Shown here in pieces: positions 21,950 through 33,015 of a stretch of 64,000 nt of DNA. A program made the translations under genes and the position numbers. Position 1 is the stretch's first letter; each line of letters begins with the position of its first letter. Source of the stretch: Meconema thalassinum (Eukaryota; Arthropoda; Insecta; Orthoptera; Tettigoniidae). The DNA lies in the NCBI GenBank assembly GCA_946902985.2, contig OX336388.2:1384739723-1384803722 (forward strand), written 5' to 3'. The notes beneath the pieces are model-generated. The model had not been told where the DNA came from and did no database searches. It was given only the letters and a program-made list of their open reading frames with translations.

Positions 21950-22235
21950 AAGAACAGGGTAGCGCGCCTGCCTCTCATCCGGAGCCCCGGGTTCGATTCC
22001 CTGCTCCGTCAGAGATTTTAGACACTGACGTGAGCGCTGCAACGGGGTGCACTCAGCTTCGTGAGGACAATTGAGTAGCTGTCTGATAGTGAGGCAGCGC
22101 CCCGGTCACGAAGAACAAGATTAACGGCCGAGGGGACACGATGCACTGACCACGCGTCAACACAATATCTGCAGGCCAAATGGCTGGGAAGCGGTCGCAT
22201 GATAGGCCTAAGCAATTCATGGGCTGTAGTGCCAG
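21950..22235 (+). repeat. tRNA-derived SINE, family E, within H3
   Basis: The head has 'gggtagcgcgcctgcctctc' (A-box) and 'gggttcgattccc' (B-box, ~21989). The body runs to 'gtagtgccaggggtt' and an A run. The same SINE sits at the same internal place in H1 and H2, so it was part of the Helitron before amplification. Confidence 0.8.
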
Positions 22236-22308
22236 GGGTTAAAAAAATAGGGAAAGCGCCTTCTAATACCGCCCCTAATTTTTAAACACTACACTAGCGG
22301 CTACTAAA

Positions 22309-22681
22309 CCGACAGTAGTGGCTGCGCTCGCTAAAGCGCTGCGTTAGGCCATGGGGCCAAGCTCTCTGCTGACTCGGTAGACGCGTGGGTTCGAGCCCCA
22401 CCGTCGGCTGTCCTTGAAATGGTTTTCCGTGGTTTCCCCATTTTCAACTCCAGGCAAATGCTGGGACGGTACCTTCTGACAGGCCACGGCCGCTTCCTTC
22501 CACATCCTTGCCCAGTTTCATTCACCATCATTCATTTCATCTCTCATTAACTCCTCTCATGAGGTTGGTGTCAGGAAGGGCATCCGGCCGTAAAAATCAT
22601 CCGCCACAAAGGCTTCCATCGCATCTCATCCCCGACCCCGTAGGAAAAACGGGAATAATAAGGGGTAGACATACAATACAG
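22309..22681 (+). repeat. SINE family D, intact copy inserted in H3
   Basis: Complete SINE: A-box region 'gctaaagcgctgcgttagg', B-box 'gggttcgagcccc' (~22388), central domain 'tggttttccgtggtttcccc', then 'ggcatccggccgtaaaa' and a GGGTAGACA-type 3' end. Flanked by a perfect 14 bp target duplication (TAGCGGCTACTAAA at 22295-22308 and 22682-22695). Absent from H1 and H2, so it postdates their separation. Confidence 0.9.
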
Positions 22682-23207
22682 TAGCGGCTACTAAATAAAG
22701 GTAGCGATATAGCTACGTTCAATTTCATAAACACTGGGCTCACAAATCCCGTGTAGTTAAATACAAATATCAGTATGGTCGTTATTTCAGTAGTAACGAA
22801 GCTCTAAGGTGGCTATTGCCGTTTCCGTAACACTTAAGGCATCCTGCCGTAACATACCTCAATGTGAACCAGTCTATTTAACTGAAAAGAATTTCTACGA
22901 GCGAGTATCCACTCCGGCAAAAACCACACTCACTACCTTTTCCAAAATTTACACAAAGCTTGATTTTTAAAGCACTCTTATGGATGTTGAGGTACAGAGA
23001 TATACCACATGGAAAGATACAATAAAATGTTGGCTGTTCAGAATAGGCCTTCTGTTAAATCTGCATTAGCTTTCGGTACAGGTTATGCGGCCCATGTTCG
23101 TAACATGGAATATTTTCCTTTGACAATGCATCTACACCATGTGCGAGGGCAACGCATTTCAAAGATCTCTAAATCACAATAATCAGTAAATTGGAGAAAA
23201 TTTTAAA

Positions 23208-24015
23208 GTGGGAGCGAAGATTCAAGGAGAAATAATTTCATCTCTGAGATTTGCTGATGACATCGTCATCTTGGCCGATACGCCAGAGGATTTGAATGAG
23301 TTTTTGAATGGTATGGACTCCGTCTTGAGGAAAGAATTCATGATGAAAATCAATAAATGTAAACCAAAATTATTGGAATGCAGCCGAAATAAATCAGAAA
23401 CCTCTATGGACATCAAATTGGCAGGTGAAACGCTACGGGAAGTAGGAGACTTCTGTTACTTAGGAAGCAAAATATCCAGTGATGGACGAAACAAAGAGGA
23501 TATAAAAAGTCGGTTGGCTCAGGCAAGGAAAGCATTTCTACAGAAATGGAATCTGTTGACATCGAATACACATTTAGGTATTAGGAAGTCATTTTTGAAA
23601 GCTTTTGTCTGGAGCGTGACACTATAAGGACGGGAAATTTGAGCTAATGGTGCAGCAGAAAAGAGGAGAATTGAAGCTCGTGAAATGTGGTGTTACAGGA
23701 GAATGATGTAGATCAGATGGGTAGATAGGGTAACAAATGAAGAGGTATCAAGACGAGTGGGAGAGGAGAGATGTTTCTGGCGACTGCTAATGATGGTGAC
23801 TGCTAATGAAGAGAAGTGACAGGTTGGTAGGACACATATTAAGACACCCAGGAATAGCAAGCTTGGTTATGGATGGGAGAGTCGAGGACAATAACTGTAG
23901 GGGTAGACCAGGGTTAAACAGATTGCCTCGGATGTAGGGTTTGGTAGCTATGTAGAGATGAAATGATTAGCTCAGGAGAGGGAGGCATTTAGGGCTGCAT
24001 CAAACCAGTCAAAAC
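23208..24015 (+). pseudogene. LINE RT C-terminal fragment carried by H3
   Basis: Encodes the RT region from just before the catalytic FADD ('LRFADDIVILAD', ~23252) through the thumb ('FCYLGSKISSDGR', ~23450) and the 'CYRRMM'/'VGHILRHPG' C-terminal region, after which frameshifts, stops and a short internal duplication (~23770-23820) break it. A continuous frame covers 23208-23627. It is a different LINE lineage from the RTE-like copies at 556 and 54356. The same fragment occurs in H1 and H2, so it moved with the Helitron. Confidence 0.85.
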
Positions 24016-24263
24016 ACTGAATACTCAAACATCAAAAATCAGGAATTTTAATTTCTTGGAGAGGCATGCGAGGCAAATGGTTTTTGGAGATTGCAATCCC
24101 TGTTATGTAACACTGGAAAAGACTACATATGTACATCAGCGGCCATGGTGAGAGATATTTTACTATAGGTCTGTTAATAGCGACATATTGACGTTCAAAT
24201 CATCAATAAGTGTGGCAATATTACATCCAGAATAGCTTAAGGAAAAATACTTTTAATTCCCCA

Positions 24264-24464
24264 TATTCCGATAGATTTGCCATTCCATTAACAAAGCGTA
24301 ATGACACTCTCTTAACAGCAGCAGGTGTACATTTAGACAAAACAATTTTTTTCCACGCGCAACTGTATGTTGCGTGCTCGCGATTATCCGGACAACAAAA
24401 TCGTTGTGTCTCAGCAGAAGATAGCAAAACCAAAAACGTAATTTTCAAATGTGTTCACATAATG
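24264..24464 (+). pseudogene. Helitron helicase C-terminal remnant (H3)
   Basis: The frame reads 'PLTKRND...LTAAGVHLDKTIFFHAQLYVACSRL...TKNVIFK', matching the order of the last motifs of the PIF1-like helicase in Helitron RepHel proteins; motif VI is normally HGQLYVA(C/L)SR. Only the last ~65 residues remain, lying ~210 bases before the 3' end as in autonomous Helitrons. The usual I-N-K-(A/S)-Q-G motif is replaced. The remnant supports the Helitron assignment and shows descent from an autonomous element by internal deletion. Confidence 0.8.
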
Positions 24465-24644
24465 TAAGATCGTACGTACCCTGCAGACTTTCACAACTCT
24501 ATAAAATTCCCACTTTGATGCTCATATCAATATACTGTATGTATCAGAATTTTCAGAATTAGAATGGACCCACCTGTAGCCGCGATTGCTGTAATAGAAT
24601 AGACCAATTATTATCAGCAATAATGCATCTTCCCCATTGTATTG

Positions 24645-24678
24645 ATCGCGAGCGAAACTGCGGGTACCTACCTGCTAG
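24645..24678 (+). other. Helitron 3' end of H3
   Basis: 'gatcgcgagcgaaactgcgg' followed by gtacctacctgctag: a decayed hairpin (cgcg/agcgaaac/tgcg) and the terminal CTAG, then T. H1 and H2 retain the intact cgcg...cgcg stem. Confidence 0.75.
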
Positions 24679-24707
24679 TAGCCTATAAATAAGACCATAG
24701 TCCCTGC

Positions 24708-24790
24708 CAGAATAATGTCGCGTGGAGCATTCTTACTAATAACGCCAAGCGGGTGGTTTATACACATAGGAGAGTTCTCGTATTGTCCGC
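24708..24790 (+). repeat. Direct repeat right of Helitron H3
   Basis: Imperfect direct match to 21250-21330 ('cagaataatgtcgcgt...gcgggtggtttatacacatagg'). Confidence 0.4.
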
Positions 24791-24814
24791 TAGTACAGTA
24801 AAAGTAAAAGAATT

Positions 24815-25036
24815 AAAGGTTGTTACGTTCCTTTTAACCACTGTGGCCTTAGAGATACCAGGGTGTCAGAATTTTTCCATAAAAGTGACCTTCTAAGTGC
24901 CAGCATATTTAATGACACGGCTCTCTCACATTTCAACACCTTCAATAACCAGTGGTCTACTCCAGGCTTTGATCCTGCAACTTTGGGCAATGCAGACGAA
25001 AGTGTACGGCTGCTGCGCCATGCGGTCAACCTAATA
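24815..25036 (-). repeat. SINE family H, copy 1
   Basis: Aligns on the same strand with 61272-61492: 'acg.tccttttaac.actg', 'cttt..cgtgcca'-type body and a degenerate reverse B-box ('ggctttgatcctgc'). It ends at the TA where the next transposon starts. Old copy. Confidence 0.6.
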
Positions 25037-25038
25037 TA

Positions 25039-25157
25039 CAGGTTGTTTGTAAATTCCCATTACAGAGTTTGAGGGCCTGCAGTGGCGACCAAGACGGTGA
25101 AGTTTAGCATAAGAAGTTGTGTCCGGGAACGTACCGTCTTCCCGCTACCCGCACAAC
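25039..25157 (+). repeat. Left terminal inverted repeat of element X (part)
   Basis: The hAT element is inserted within this repeat. The remainder continues at 33074 with 'accaccaccatcagcacacg', matching reverse-complemented 34960-34990. Confidence 0.85.
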
Positions 25158-25734
25158 CAGGGGCGGCGCAAGATATAAGCGAACTACGCGGTCGCGGGTG
25201 GCGCCGTGAGACGGGGGGCGCCACGGCGCGGCGAAATATCAAGTTAGGGGCGCCCGGGGCTAGTTTGTCATGTTGTTAACATTACGAATTCTAATTTTTA
25301 CAACATTAACAAACTGTAATGTTTACATTATAAACAACGTAACCAGATAACATAACCATTCTGTTTATGTTTCATCTTTTCACTTTTACTTTATTATTTC
25401 ACTAACAAACAAAATTAAATAATATTTGAAAAATCCAGCATAACCATTTTAAAGAGTCGTCGTTTTACGGGTGATGCTACTTATGAAGCAAACTTAGAAC
25501 TATTACGGAGTGCCTGGAGCCGTATGACCGCTCGCCATTCATGAAAGGGAGAACACCCCTTCCACTAATGACTTCGACTCGTCCGCGTGACTCTTGTCCT
25601 TATCCGCTCTTTGTCAGTATTGTGAGCTAGCTGACAGCTTTCACTCATCGTTGTAGTGTGTTGATGTGTTGACGTAAGCTGCACTGTGTTATTGCCCCTT
25701 CTTACATGAGGAGATGATTTTTTAGACACACGGA

Positions 25735-26641
25735 ATGTCCAGTAATAAAAAGCCATCAGGTGCATTTCACCGTACAAGGAAGTTGCAGCATTCTAAAGAA
25801 GATGAGAAGCAATATAAAACGATGGAAAGGTTTTTTGCGCCTTCGACTTCATCGTCATGTGCAAAAATGATCGACGAAACAACTATGTTAACTGAATCGA
25901 ATCGAGCCCAGCGCGCAAAGTCAGCCAGCTGATTTTGCGTGAAATTATAGCCTTTCGGCCCGAAGGCCTTTAGAGCTATATCCCTAATACGAGTGAACTG
26001 ACAGCATTGGTTAGGGGTGTTGGGTTAATATCATTTTGATTCTTAATTAGCCAGGATATGGCTAAGTGCACTAAGGCACTGAAAAATACTTAATATGGAA
26101 GATAAGAAATAGGATAGACACTTCCTATGAAATAAGAGAATGAAAGGAAAGAAATCTGCTTAGCTATAGTAGCTGAAAGTTGAGTTATAGAGTTTACTCA
26201 ATGATCATTCGGCGGCGCTTATGACGGCACCTCGTGGCTTGGTAATCGCCCAACCTGTTTATAAGAGGGTTGGTGCTTCTTGTACTTGATTTGTAAAGGT
26301 TGACTGTCTGCTTCCTAATCCTCTGACTGATGGTCTCGAGGTGATAGTCCTGGTGTAGTTGGGTGTTACGTACGTACCAAGGGGCGCCTGATATCGTACG
26401 CAAGGCCCCGTTCTGAATAACCTGAAGTTTCTTGATTGAAATGGGGGCTGCGAACCCCCATGCTGAACAGCCATACTCCATGACTGGTCGTACTATAGTG
26501 CTGTATACGAGTTGCTTGCTAAAGACATCAGGGGCCTTAATAAAGGCCAGAGCTTAATCCATTCATAACGATGAGGATGACGACAAGTTACCAATATCAG
26601 AGCTGCCTGGACCATCAATGAGTGAAGAATCCCTCAAAAAA
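25735..26641 (+). pseudogene. hAT transposase exon 1 (split)
   Basis: Begins at the ATG at 25735: 'KKPSGAFHRTRKLQ' is the N-terminal lysine-rich, PSGA-type start common in hAT proteins of the ZMYM1-like group. The frame is broken near 25932 by the Jockey-like fragment. Acidic sequence resumes at ~26556 ('NDEDDDKLP...SMSEESLKK') and runs into GTAAGT at 26642, a good 5' splice site. So the element probably had an intron here, in which the mariner and LINE later landed. Not functional. Confidence 0.7.
25950..26555 (-). mobile_element. Jockey-type LINE 3' fragment
   Basis: Minus-strand frame 26194-26481 encodes 'YGCSAWGFA', 'KLQVIQNGALRTISGAPWYVRN' and 'INRLGDYQ', the characteristic C-terminal domain after RT in Jockey-group LINEs. 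Only the last ~95 codons and the 3' UTR remain. It interrupts hAT exon 1. End points approximate. Confidence 0.75.
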
Positions 26642-27290
26642 GTAAGTGTAACTGTAAATAATTGTCAGTTATATATTTTTGCTAATGACTCTAAATGCCT
26701 AAATTAATTTAATCTAAATTGATGAGCATTTGTATAAACAATTTACCCTTATAACGTAAATTATAATAATACGAGGCACGTCCAGAAAGTATGTATGTAT
26801 GTATGTATGTATGTATGTATTCTTTATTGTCAGACAGATAGACTCCACTAGTGACAATATAATAATTAACAATAAAATTTACAATTATAAACAAAACAAA
26901 AACAGCAAACACGTACAAAAATAGCAATACACTAATCTATTATAAATCAGCAACCACAACCATACAGACACGCACTCAAACATCCTATCTCAAGCATTCA
27001 TTCATGCAATCCCTTTGTACAAGAAACATTACAATAATTATTACAGAAAAAAAAACTATCAACAGTAAACAGAAACAGGCAAAACATAAAATAAAAGATA
27101 AGAAGACAAAGTTCAGAAACTAGGGAAAGTAATACAAGAGCGACATTCAAGGATCTAGATAACAGCAAACAAAAAATACATTACTTCATTCACTCGTACA
27201 TTCAATCAAAAAATCAATCAACCATTCATTCGACCACATGTTCAATCAATCAACGCAAATAGAAATTAACCCAATATGCAATACACTATT

Positions 27291-30200
27291 TTACAGCCCA
27301 CTTGAGATATCTCTCATAACAGTTAATAGAGAGTCGAAGTGAATATCAGTAGCACTTCTACTCTCCATCAAGCTGTATGTTGACTGCAACCGGATCAGAC
27401 ATGAATTTTTGTGCACATTAATTCTCGATCTGACCCCATCGAACGTGTGCTTCCGTCTGGTGGTTCTCTGAGGGACGTGAAAACCCAAGTCCGCTAGCAA
27501 CTGATTAGAGTCAATTCCGCCATTAACCAGCTTCCAAAGGAATCTCACGTCACCCACTGTGCGCCGACTGCTAAGTGGAGGAAGACCGTACACGTTGCAA
27601 TAACTCTCATACTCAGCTCTATGGTACGGTCGTCCACCCCTGTAACAGAGCCATTTAATAAATCTCTTTTGCACACGTTCGATGGCGTCAATTTTATTAC
27701 TGTGAAAGGGATTCCAGATCACACTACAGTATTCTAATTTAGGCCGAATGAGTGACTTAAATAATTTGGATAGAGTTATGTCCGAAAAATAATTTAAACA
27801 ATTTCTTTTTAAAAATCCCAGGATCCGGAAACTTTCACGACATATTTTTGAAATATGTTCATCGAACGAGAAATTATTAGTGATTGTCACCCCTAGATCC
27901 TTAATGGTTGACACTCTACGTAGCGTTTCATTTTTAATACAGTAATTAAACCTGGGTAGGAGGTTACGTTTCAATGAAACTGACAACACTTTACACATTT
28001 CAGTATTCAGTTTCAGTTTCCATGTTTCACACCATTCACTGAGTTGGTGTAGGTCTTGTTGCAACAACTCACAGTCATTTATAGTACTGATGGGCATATA
28101 CAGTTTAAGATCATCAGCGTACATTAGGCACCTAGAATTATGAATTATACGAGGGATATCATTTACAAAAAGTATAAAAAGCAGAGGGCCCAATACAGAA
28201 CCCTGAGGGACACCGGAAGTAACGTTAACAGATTTAGACTTATTATTATTAATTACAACTGATTGGGTTCTATTTGAGAGGTAGCTTTTGAAGAAACGTA
28301 AAAGATTACCAGTTATACCAAAGTTTGAAAGTTTAAGAAGCAGTAGGTTGTGATGAACGCTGTCGAAAGCCCTAGAGAAGTCAGTATAGATAACATCAGC
28401 ACTACCACGGTTATTCATAAAGGTGGATACATCATGAGTGAAGACTGCTAGGTTGGTAGCAGTGGATCGCCTAGGAAGAAAGCCGTGCTGAAGTTCAGTG
28501 ATGAATGGTGACACGTGAGCGTACACTTCGTCTCGAACAATTGATTCAAAGACTCGCGCGAAAATAGACATTAGTGTTACTGGCCTGTAATTTACTACCT
28601 TCTGCCTGGAGCCTTTCTTTAACACTGGGGTGATATGAACTGATTTCCAGTAATCCGGAAACACTCCTTCACTGATGGCTTGGTTGAATAGGATGTAAAG
28701 TGGACGAGATAGCTGGTGGCATAAAGATTTAATTATTTCTATAGGAATGGCATCAGGACCGGGAGATTTGCCAGAGGATAGATTATGTAATTTATTCTTG
28801 ATGCAGTCTTCGGAAATATGGAAGTACGAAATGCTGTCGTTACTGGAGGGTGGCAGATCAGGTAATGGTGGCGGTATAGAATTTACAGGAAGGAATAAGG
28901 TTTCGAAATAATCAGAAAACAGCTCACAGGCAGAGTTTGCATCAGTACTGGTACGTCCGTCATACTCGAGCGAGACTGGTAATCTGGTGTTCCTAGATCT
29001 CTGCTTAATGAAGGACCATAGTCTGTTCGGATTAGTTTTAACACTGGAGTCTATGTCTTCCAGGTAGGCGTCATACTTTCGGCGTTGAATTTCTTTGAAT
29101 TAGAGTCTCCTGACCACAAATTCAATTCTATGGCATTCCAAAGAAGAGCGTTTCCATTGACGATGAGCCCTATTTTTCGAATGTAGCGCGCTGATTACAT
29201 CTGCATCAAACCAAGGTGGATAACGGTAGGGATTAACCTTCACACGAGGAACTGCTTCTCGAACTGCGGACATCAAGAGATCATAAAATATCTCACAATT
29301 CTCATTAATGTCGTTTCTGATGTCAAGGAGGGACCATGGGCAATAATCCAGTAGAAGTTTCAGGTGGTTCATGTCTGCTTTCTTCCAGTTAAAAATTTCC
29401 CTGCGAGGTAGTTTTTGAAATAAACTAGCGTCGTGAAAATCAATGTTCCATATTAGAGCACTATGGTCAGATGGAATCCACCCCGGTTTTTCTAACTCTA
29501 CAGATTGAGAGATTTTAGGAATATTAGTAAACAGAAGATCAAGGTAGTTTTGTCCGCGCGTGAGATGTGGATTCAATTGATGCAGAGAGAATTCCTCAAT
29601 TATCTCGCAGAAGATCGAGTTCACTGCACTTTCAGTTAGTTTTAAAGGTATGAGAGAAGGCCCTTCCTGCTGTCCCCATGAGATGTCCGGCATGTTGAAA
29701 TCCCCACACAATATAACTGTATCCTTGTCCTTCAACTGGGCGTGCACCCTGCTGAGAGAGGTATGTAGCTCCTCCAAGTGGTTTAAAGAGGCAGGCGGGG
29801 GTAGGTACACACAGCCCACGAACACACTAGACCTTCCTTGGATTTCCAACCAAATAATTTCGCATTCACTTTCTAAGTCCGCTCTTCTCCTAGCACGCAA
29901 CTGAGACTGCGTAGCAATGACAACACCACCCCCACGCCCAGGCCTGTCTCTTCTAAATATGTCATGAGTCCTAGAAAAGGCGAGTTCTGAGTCAAGAAAA
30001 CTGTCAAAAAGCCAAGACTCATTTAAGGCTATTATTGACATATTATTAAAATCACTGCTGCTCATATCTACTTTGTCCAGCTTGTTGGCCACGCTCTGAG
30101 TGTTCTGAAAGTATATGGACATAGAACTGTTCGAACCCGGACCAGGATTAATTTCTACATCACCTGACAGTAGAAGAAGCATGAAGACTGTGGTCACCGT

Positions 30201-30473
30201 TGATGTTGATGTGACCGTACCTCTCCTAGTGAAAGGGCTGGCTCCTTTTAGCAGCATGGCAGGCGACAATCCAGCAGCAGAGAAACAACAAAAATTAAAA
30301 CTCCGATTGGAGCACTTCCAGTTTACTGAAGCTTCATAATTCTTTTCACGAATCATGGACATCCTCACATCACTACCACTCACAAAAAAAGAACTAGTTA
30401 CGTGAAAGAATAACATGAGAAAACAGCACAAAACAGGAGACCGAAACACACGCACTTTACTCACCGACGCCAT
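27291..30473 (-). pseudogene. LINE polyprotein: 2A + endonuclease + RT, one stop
   Basis: One frame of 1060 codons interrupted only by TAA at 29102-29100 (codon 458); the frame is the same on both sides. The true ATG is at 30473. N-terminal ~95 residues are cysteine-containing and partly hydrophobic, followed by a 2A motif at ~99-112. An APE-type endonuclease spans ~118-350 (N in YFQNTQS, E in LNESW, CGDFNMPD, PSDHSALI). RT spans ~600-860: YRPVTLMS, HGFLPRRST, the catalytic D in IYTDFSRAFDSVHH, GVPQGSVLGPLLF and YADD (~785). The Jockey/CR1-group C-terminal domain follows. No RNase H seen. Function: target-primed reverse transcription. The stop probably inactivates this copy unless read through. 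Confidence 0.9.
30138..30161 (-). other. 2A ribosome-skipping motif in the LINE
   Basis: Codons 105-112 read D-V-E-I-N-P-G-P, preceded by L-L-L-L-S-G. This matches the 2A consensus D(V/I)ExNPGP, where the ribosome skips the G-P bond. It would release a ~111-residue N-terminal peptide from the endonuclease-RT protein. 2A-like motifs are known at the N-terminus of some CR1/Rex1-type and trypanosome LINEs; function here is inferred only. Confidence 0.85.
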
Positions 30474-30689
30474 CTTGCAGATTTCAGTAAGTTCTGTTTG
30501 GTAATAAAATTAAATTGTGTACAGATACAGAAAAATTATTTATTGCACAACATTCTACACCTCTTAAACTATTTTCCACATAACTGCCGAACTTTTGCAG
30601 GCATTTGTCATAGCGTGGCACAAGTTTTTGGATACCTTCTTCATAGAAGTTTGCCGCCGACCGTAAACGAGAGTGAAGACGCCCCTGTA

Positions 30690-32747
30690 AGATATCCTAC
30701 CGTTTGGCCACCGCTGTTAGGCAAATTGCGTGCTTACCAGGAGAACTGCGTATGTTTAGGAGTTTTCCTGACCAAGAATTTCCTGTGGACCTTAAAGGTA
30801 GGCGATTTTCCTCAAAGCATTACACAAGGAAGCTTGCATTGGAGAGCAAGTCCGCAGGATTTGCTCTCCGTTGCAAAGCTCCATATTCAAAAACGCAGTT
30901 TTTTGTTTTGCTTGCAAACTTTTTCAAAATGATAATGTTCTTCTTGCTGGTGGCCAAGGGTATTCTGACTGGCAAAACTTGAGCAAAACTTTGACCAGTC
31001 ATGAGAAATCCCCTATTCATATTCAAAACTGCAAATGTTGGCGCGAACTCTCTTTACGTTTACGTTTAAAAAACTATTGACGAGGAAAATGAAAGACTTA
31101 TTCGTGTTCAAACTGAACATTGGAATTAAGTTCTAAAACGCCCACTATGTATTGTACAATTTTTGGAAACTCAAGGATTGGCATTTAGAGGGGAAAAAGA
31201 CACCCTATTTGAACGTAATAATGTAAATTTCTTAAAGCTGAAGATGTGAGAAGAATAAGTTCGAAAGAAAAACACCTACACTACTTGAACAAGAGTATCC
31301 AAAAAGAGCTTGTTAGTTTCTTGTCGGCCAAGATTCAAGCTAACATTTTACAACAGATACAGCAAGCAACGTACTATTCTATTGTATTAGACTGTACTCC
31401 AGACATTAGCCATTCCGAGCAAATAACTCTTGTAAGATTTGTAAAAATGTTAGCAAATGAGGATATTTCAATTAAGGAACATTTTTTGGAGTTTGTTCCC
31501 ATTATAGATTCTTCAGGTGAAGGCCTCACAGAGGTATTGATCAAACAGAAGCACGTGGCATTCCTTTAAAAGCCATGAGAGGCCAGGGGTACGACAATGG
31601 TTCCGCAATGAAGGGAAAACACGTTGGAGTGCAGAAGATAATCCTAGAGCTTTTTATGTACCGTGTGGGAACCACTCCTTGAACTTGGTCATTAATGATG
31701 CAGCTCTGTCGTGCAACATTGCTGTGGACTGTTTTAGCACTATACAAGATATTTTTTTCCAGTTCTACTCCAAGATGGAATATTTTGCTGAAACATGTTT
31801 CAAGTCTGACAGTATAACCACTCTGTAATACTAGATGGGAAAGTAGAATTGAGGCATTGTTGCCGTTAAGTTACCACATTGAAGAAGTGTATGATGCCAT
31901 ATATGAAGCTTCTCAAGATCAGGAACTTGATGCATTTGGTAGGAACACTGCCTTAGGACTAAAACAAACTGTAAAACTTCAAGTTTCTATGCTGCCTAGG
32001 GACATGGCATGAGATCCTGCATAAAACCAATATGGTTAGTAAACTGTTGCAAAAAGTCACAAATGACCTACAAAGTTCAATGGATCTCGTATAAAGTGTA
32101 AAATCATTTCTGGAAATGATGAGATCAAGGACTAAACAGCATTATTACAGATGCAAAAGAACTTGCAGAAAAATCGAAGTTGATGCTAACTTTGAAAAAG
32201 AACCCCTACTTCGGCCAAGAAAAGTATTAAAAAAAACAATTCTCTCTTGAGAGCGAGGATGAAGCTGTACGTTCTGGAAAAAATGCATTTAAAGTTAACT
32301 TCTTCTTTGTCGTACTTGGCACAGCAATAGCCTCACTAAGGGAGAGATTTGAGCTAATGGAACACCATAGTGAAAGTTTCAAATTTCGTTATGACATTGC
32401 TAGCTTCGAGAAGAATTTGAACGAACAAGAGTTGAAGAAATCCTGTAAGCACCTTCCAACCGTTTTGAGTGATGGAGGAGACTGTGGATGTGAACGGAGA
32501 TGATCTGTTCGAAGAAATACAAATTTTTTCACCAGCTGGAGCCTTGTCTTTTAAAACCAAACGAGGTTATGTGGACATTTTTCCAAATGTCTTTGTTGCA
32601 TTGAGGATTCTGCTAACGCTCCCGGCATCAGTGGCCAGCGGAGAAAGAAGTTTCTCGAAGTTAAAACTTATAAAAACATACTTGCGATCAACTTTAAGCC
32701 AAGAGCACTTGAGTGAACTAGCTACTTTGGCCATTGAAAATGATTTG
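30690..32747 (+). pseudogene. hAT transposase, main part (decayed)
   Basis: Fragments in order: 'FPVDLKGRRFSSKHYTRKL' (~30760); a frame change; 'AVFCFACKLFQ' with 'GYSDWQNLSKTL...HEKS' (~30885-31010), a TTF/BED-like zinc-finger region; 'YYSIVLDCTPDISHSEQITL' (~31372) holding the first catalytic Asp; 'RGQGYDNGSAMKGKHVGVQ' (~31580) with the second; 'CGNHSLNLVINDAA' (~31665); and the C-terminal dimerisation domain 'LLTLPASVASGERSFSKLKLIKTYLRSTLSQEHLSELA' (~32605-32720). Multiple stops and frame changes make it non-functional. Similar to the ZMYM1-like subgroup of hAT. Confidence 0.88.
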
Positions 32748-32997
32748 TAAAATGAAATGGAAACAGATATGCTGCTGAATGAGTTTTCTAAAGTGAAAGC
32801 CAGGAAAATCTCGTTTTATTTTTAAAAGATTACAACAGTGTGCAAAAAATCAACAGTAATTGTCATTCTATGTAATAATAATGACCTGTAAATAAATGTT
32901 TGGTTTTAAGTTATTTTTTGTGTACCCCTTTGCCTTTTACCTCTTGGCCATATAACACGTTTAGTAAAAATAGTAAAGGTACTTTGATGAGTATAGT

Positions 32998-33015
32998 GGG
33001 GGGGGGGGGGGGGGG
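32998..33015 (+). repeat. Poly-G run
   Basis: About 18 consecutive G close to the hAT right end. Its length may be unreliable in the assembly. Confidence 0.8.

Larger units (their letters stand above)
21440..24678 (+). mobile_element. Helitron H3 carrying LINE and SINE sequence
   Basis: Starts around 21440 (ctatatatataaaactcaatg) and ends with 'gcgagcgaaactgcgggtacct', a decayed hairpin, then CTAG at 24675-24678 followed by T, as expected for Helitrons. Order 5' to 3': a monomer shared with the H4 array; a region shared with H1/H2; SINE E; an inserted SINE D; a LINE RT fragment; a helicase C-terminal remnant; the 3' end. H1 and H2 (minus strand) share everything from about 21600 to 24678, but have a different 5' terminus. 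Non-autonomous: no Rep domain. Confidence 0.85.
26790..30487 (-). mobile_element. CR1/Jockey-group LINE, nearly full length
   Basis: About 3.7 kb. A very short 5' UTR (~14 bases), a single long coding region and a ~500 base A-rich 3' UTR are followed by AATAAA and a (CATA)n tail (the GTAT run at 26790-26820 on the plus strand). Nearly full length with one nonsense mutation, so relatively young. The target duplication is short and uncertain ('agta'). Confidence 0.88.
26770..30670 (-). mobile_element. Mariner remnant split by the LINE
   Basis: The left piece (26770-26791) is TA followed by 'cgaggcacgtccagaaagt', a mariner-like terminus. The right piece (about 30486-30670) continues 'aagttctgtttgg...' and on the minus strand encodes the end of a mariner transposase ('FYEEGIQKLVPRYDKCLQ', 'GSYVEN'). 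The rest of the transposase is missing on the right. It lies in the presumed hAT intron, and the CR1-group LINE landed inside it. Confidence 0.7.

Noticed and set aside
21955..22020. Functional tRNA gene
   Set aside because: A- and B-box are present, but the sequence continues into a SINE body that recurs in three Helitrons and no clean cloverleaf with paired acceptor arm is visible. The same applies near 40430, 37580, 22388 and 52605.
24360..24465. Host helicase gene exon
   Set aside because: The QLYVACSR motif lies just before a Helitron 3' end and recurs, decayed, in H2; it is the element's own helicase remnant.
26790..26820. Independent GTAT microsatellite
   Set aside because: It is the (CATA)n 3' tail of the minus-strand LINE, right after its AATAAA signal.
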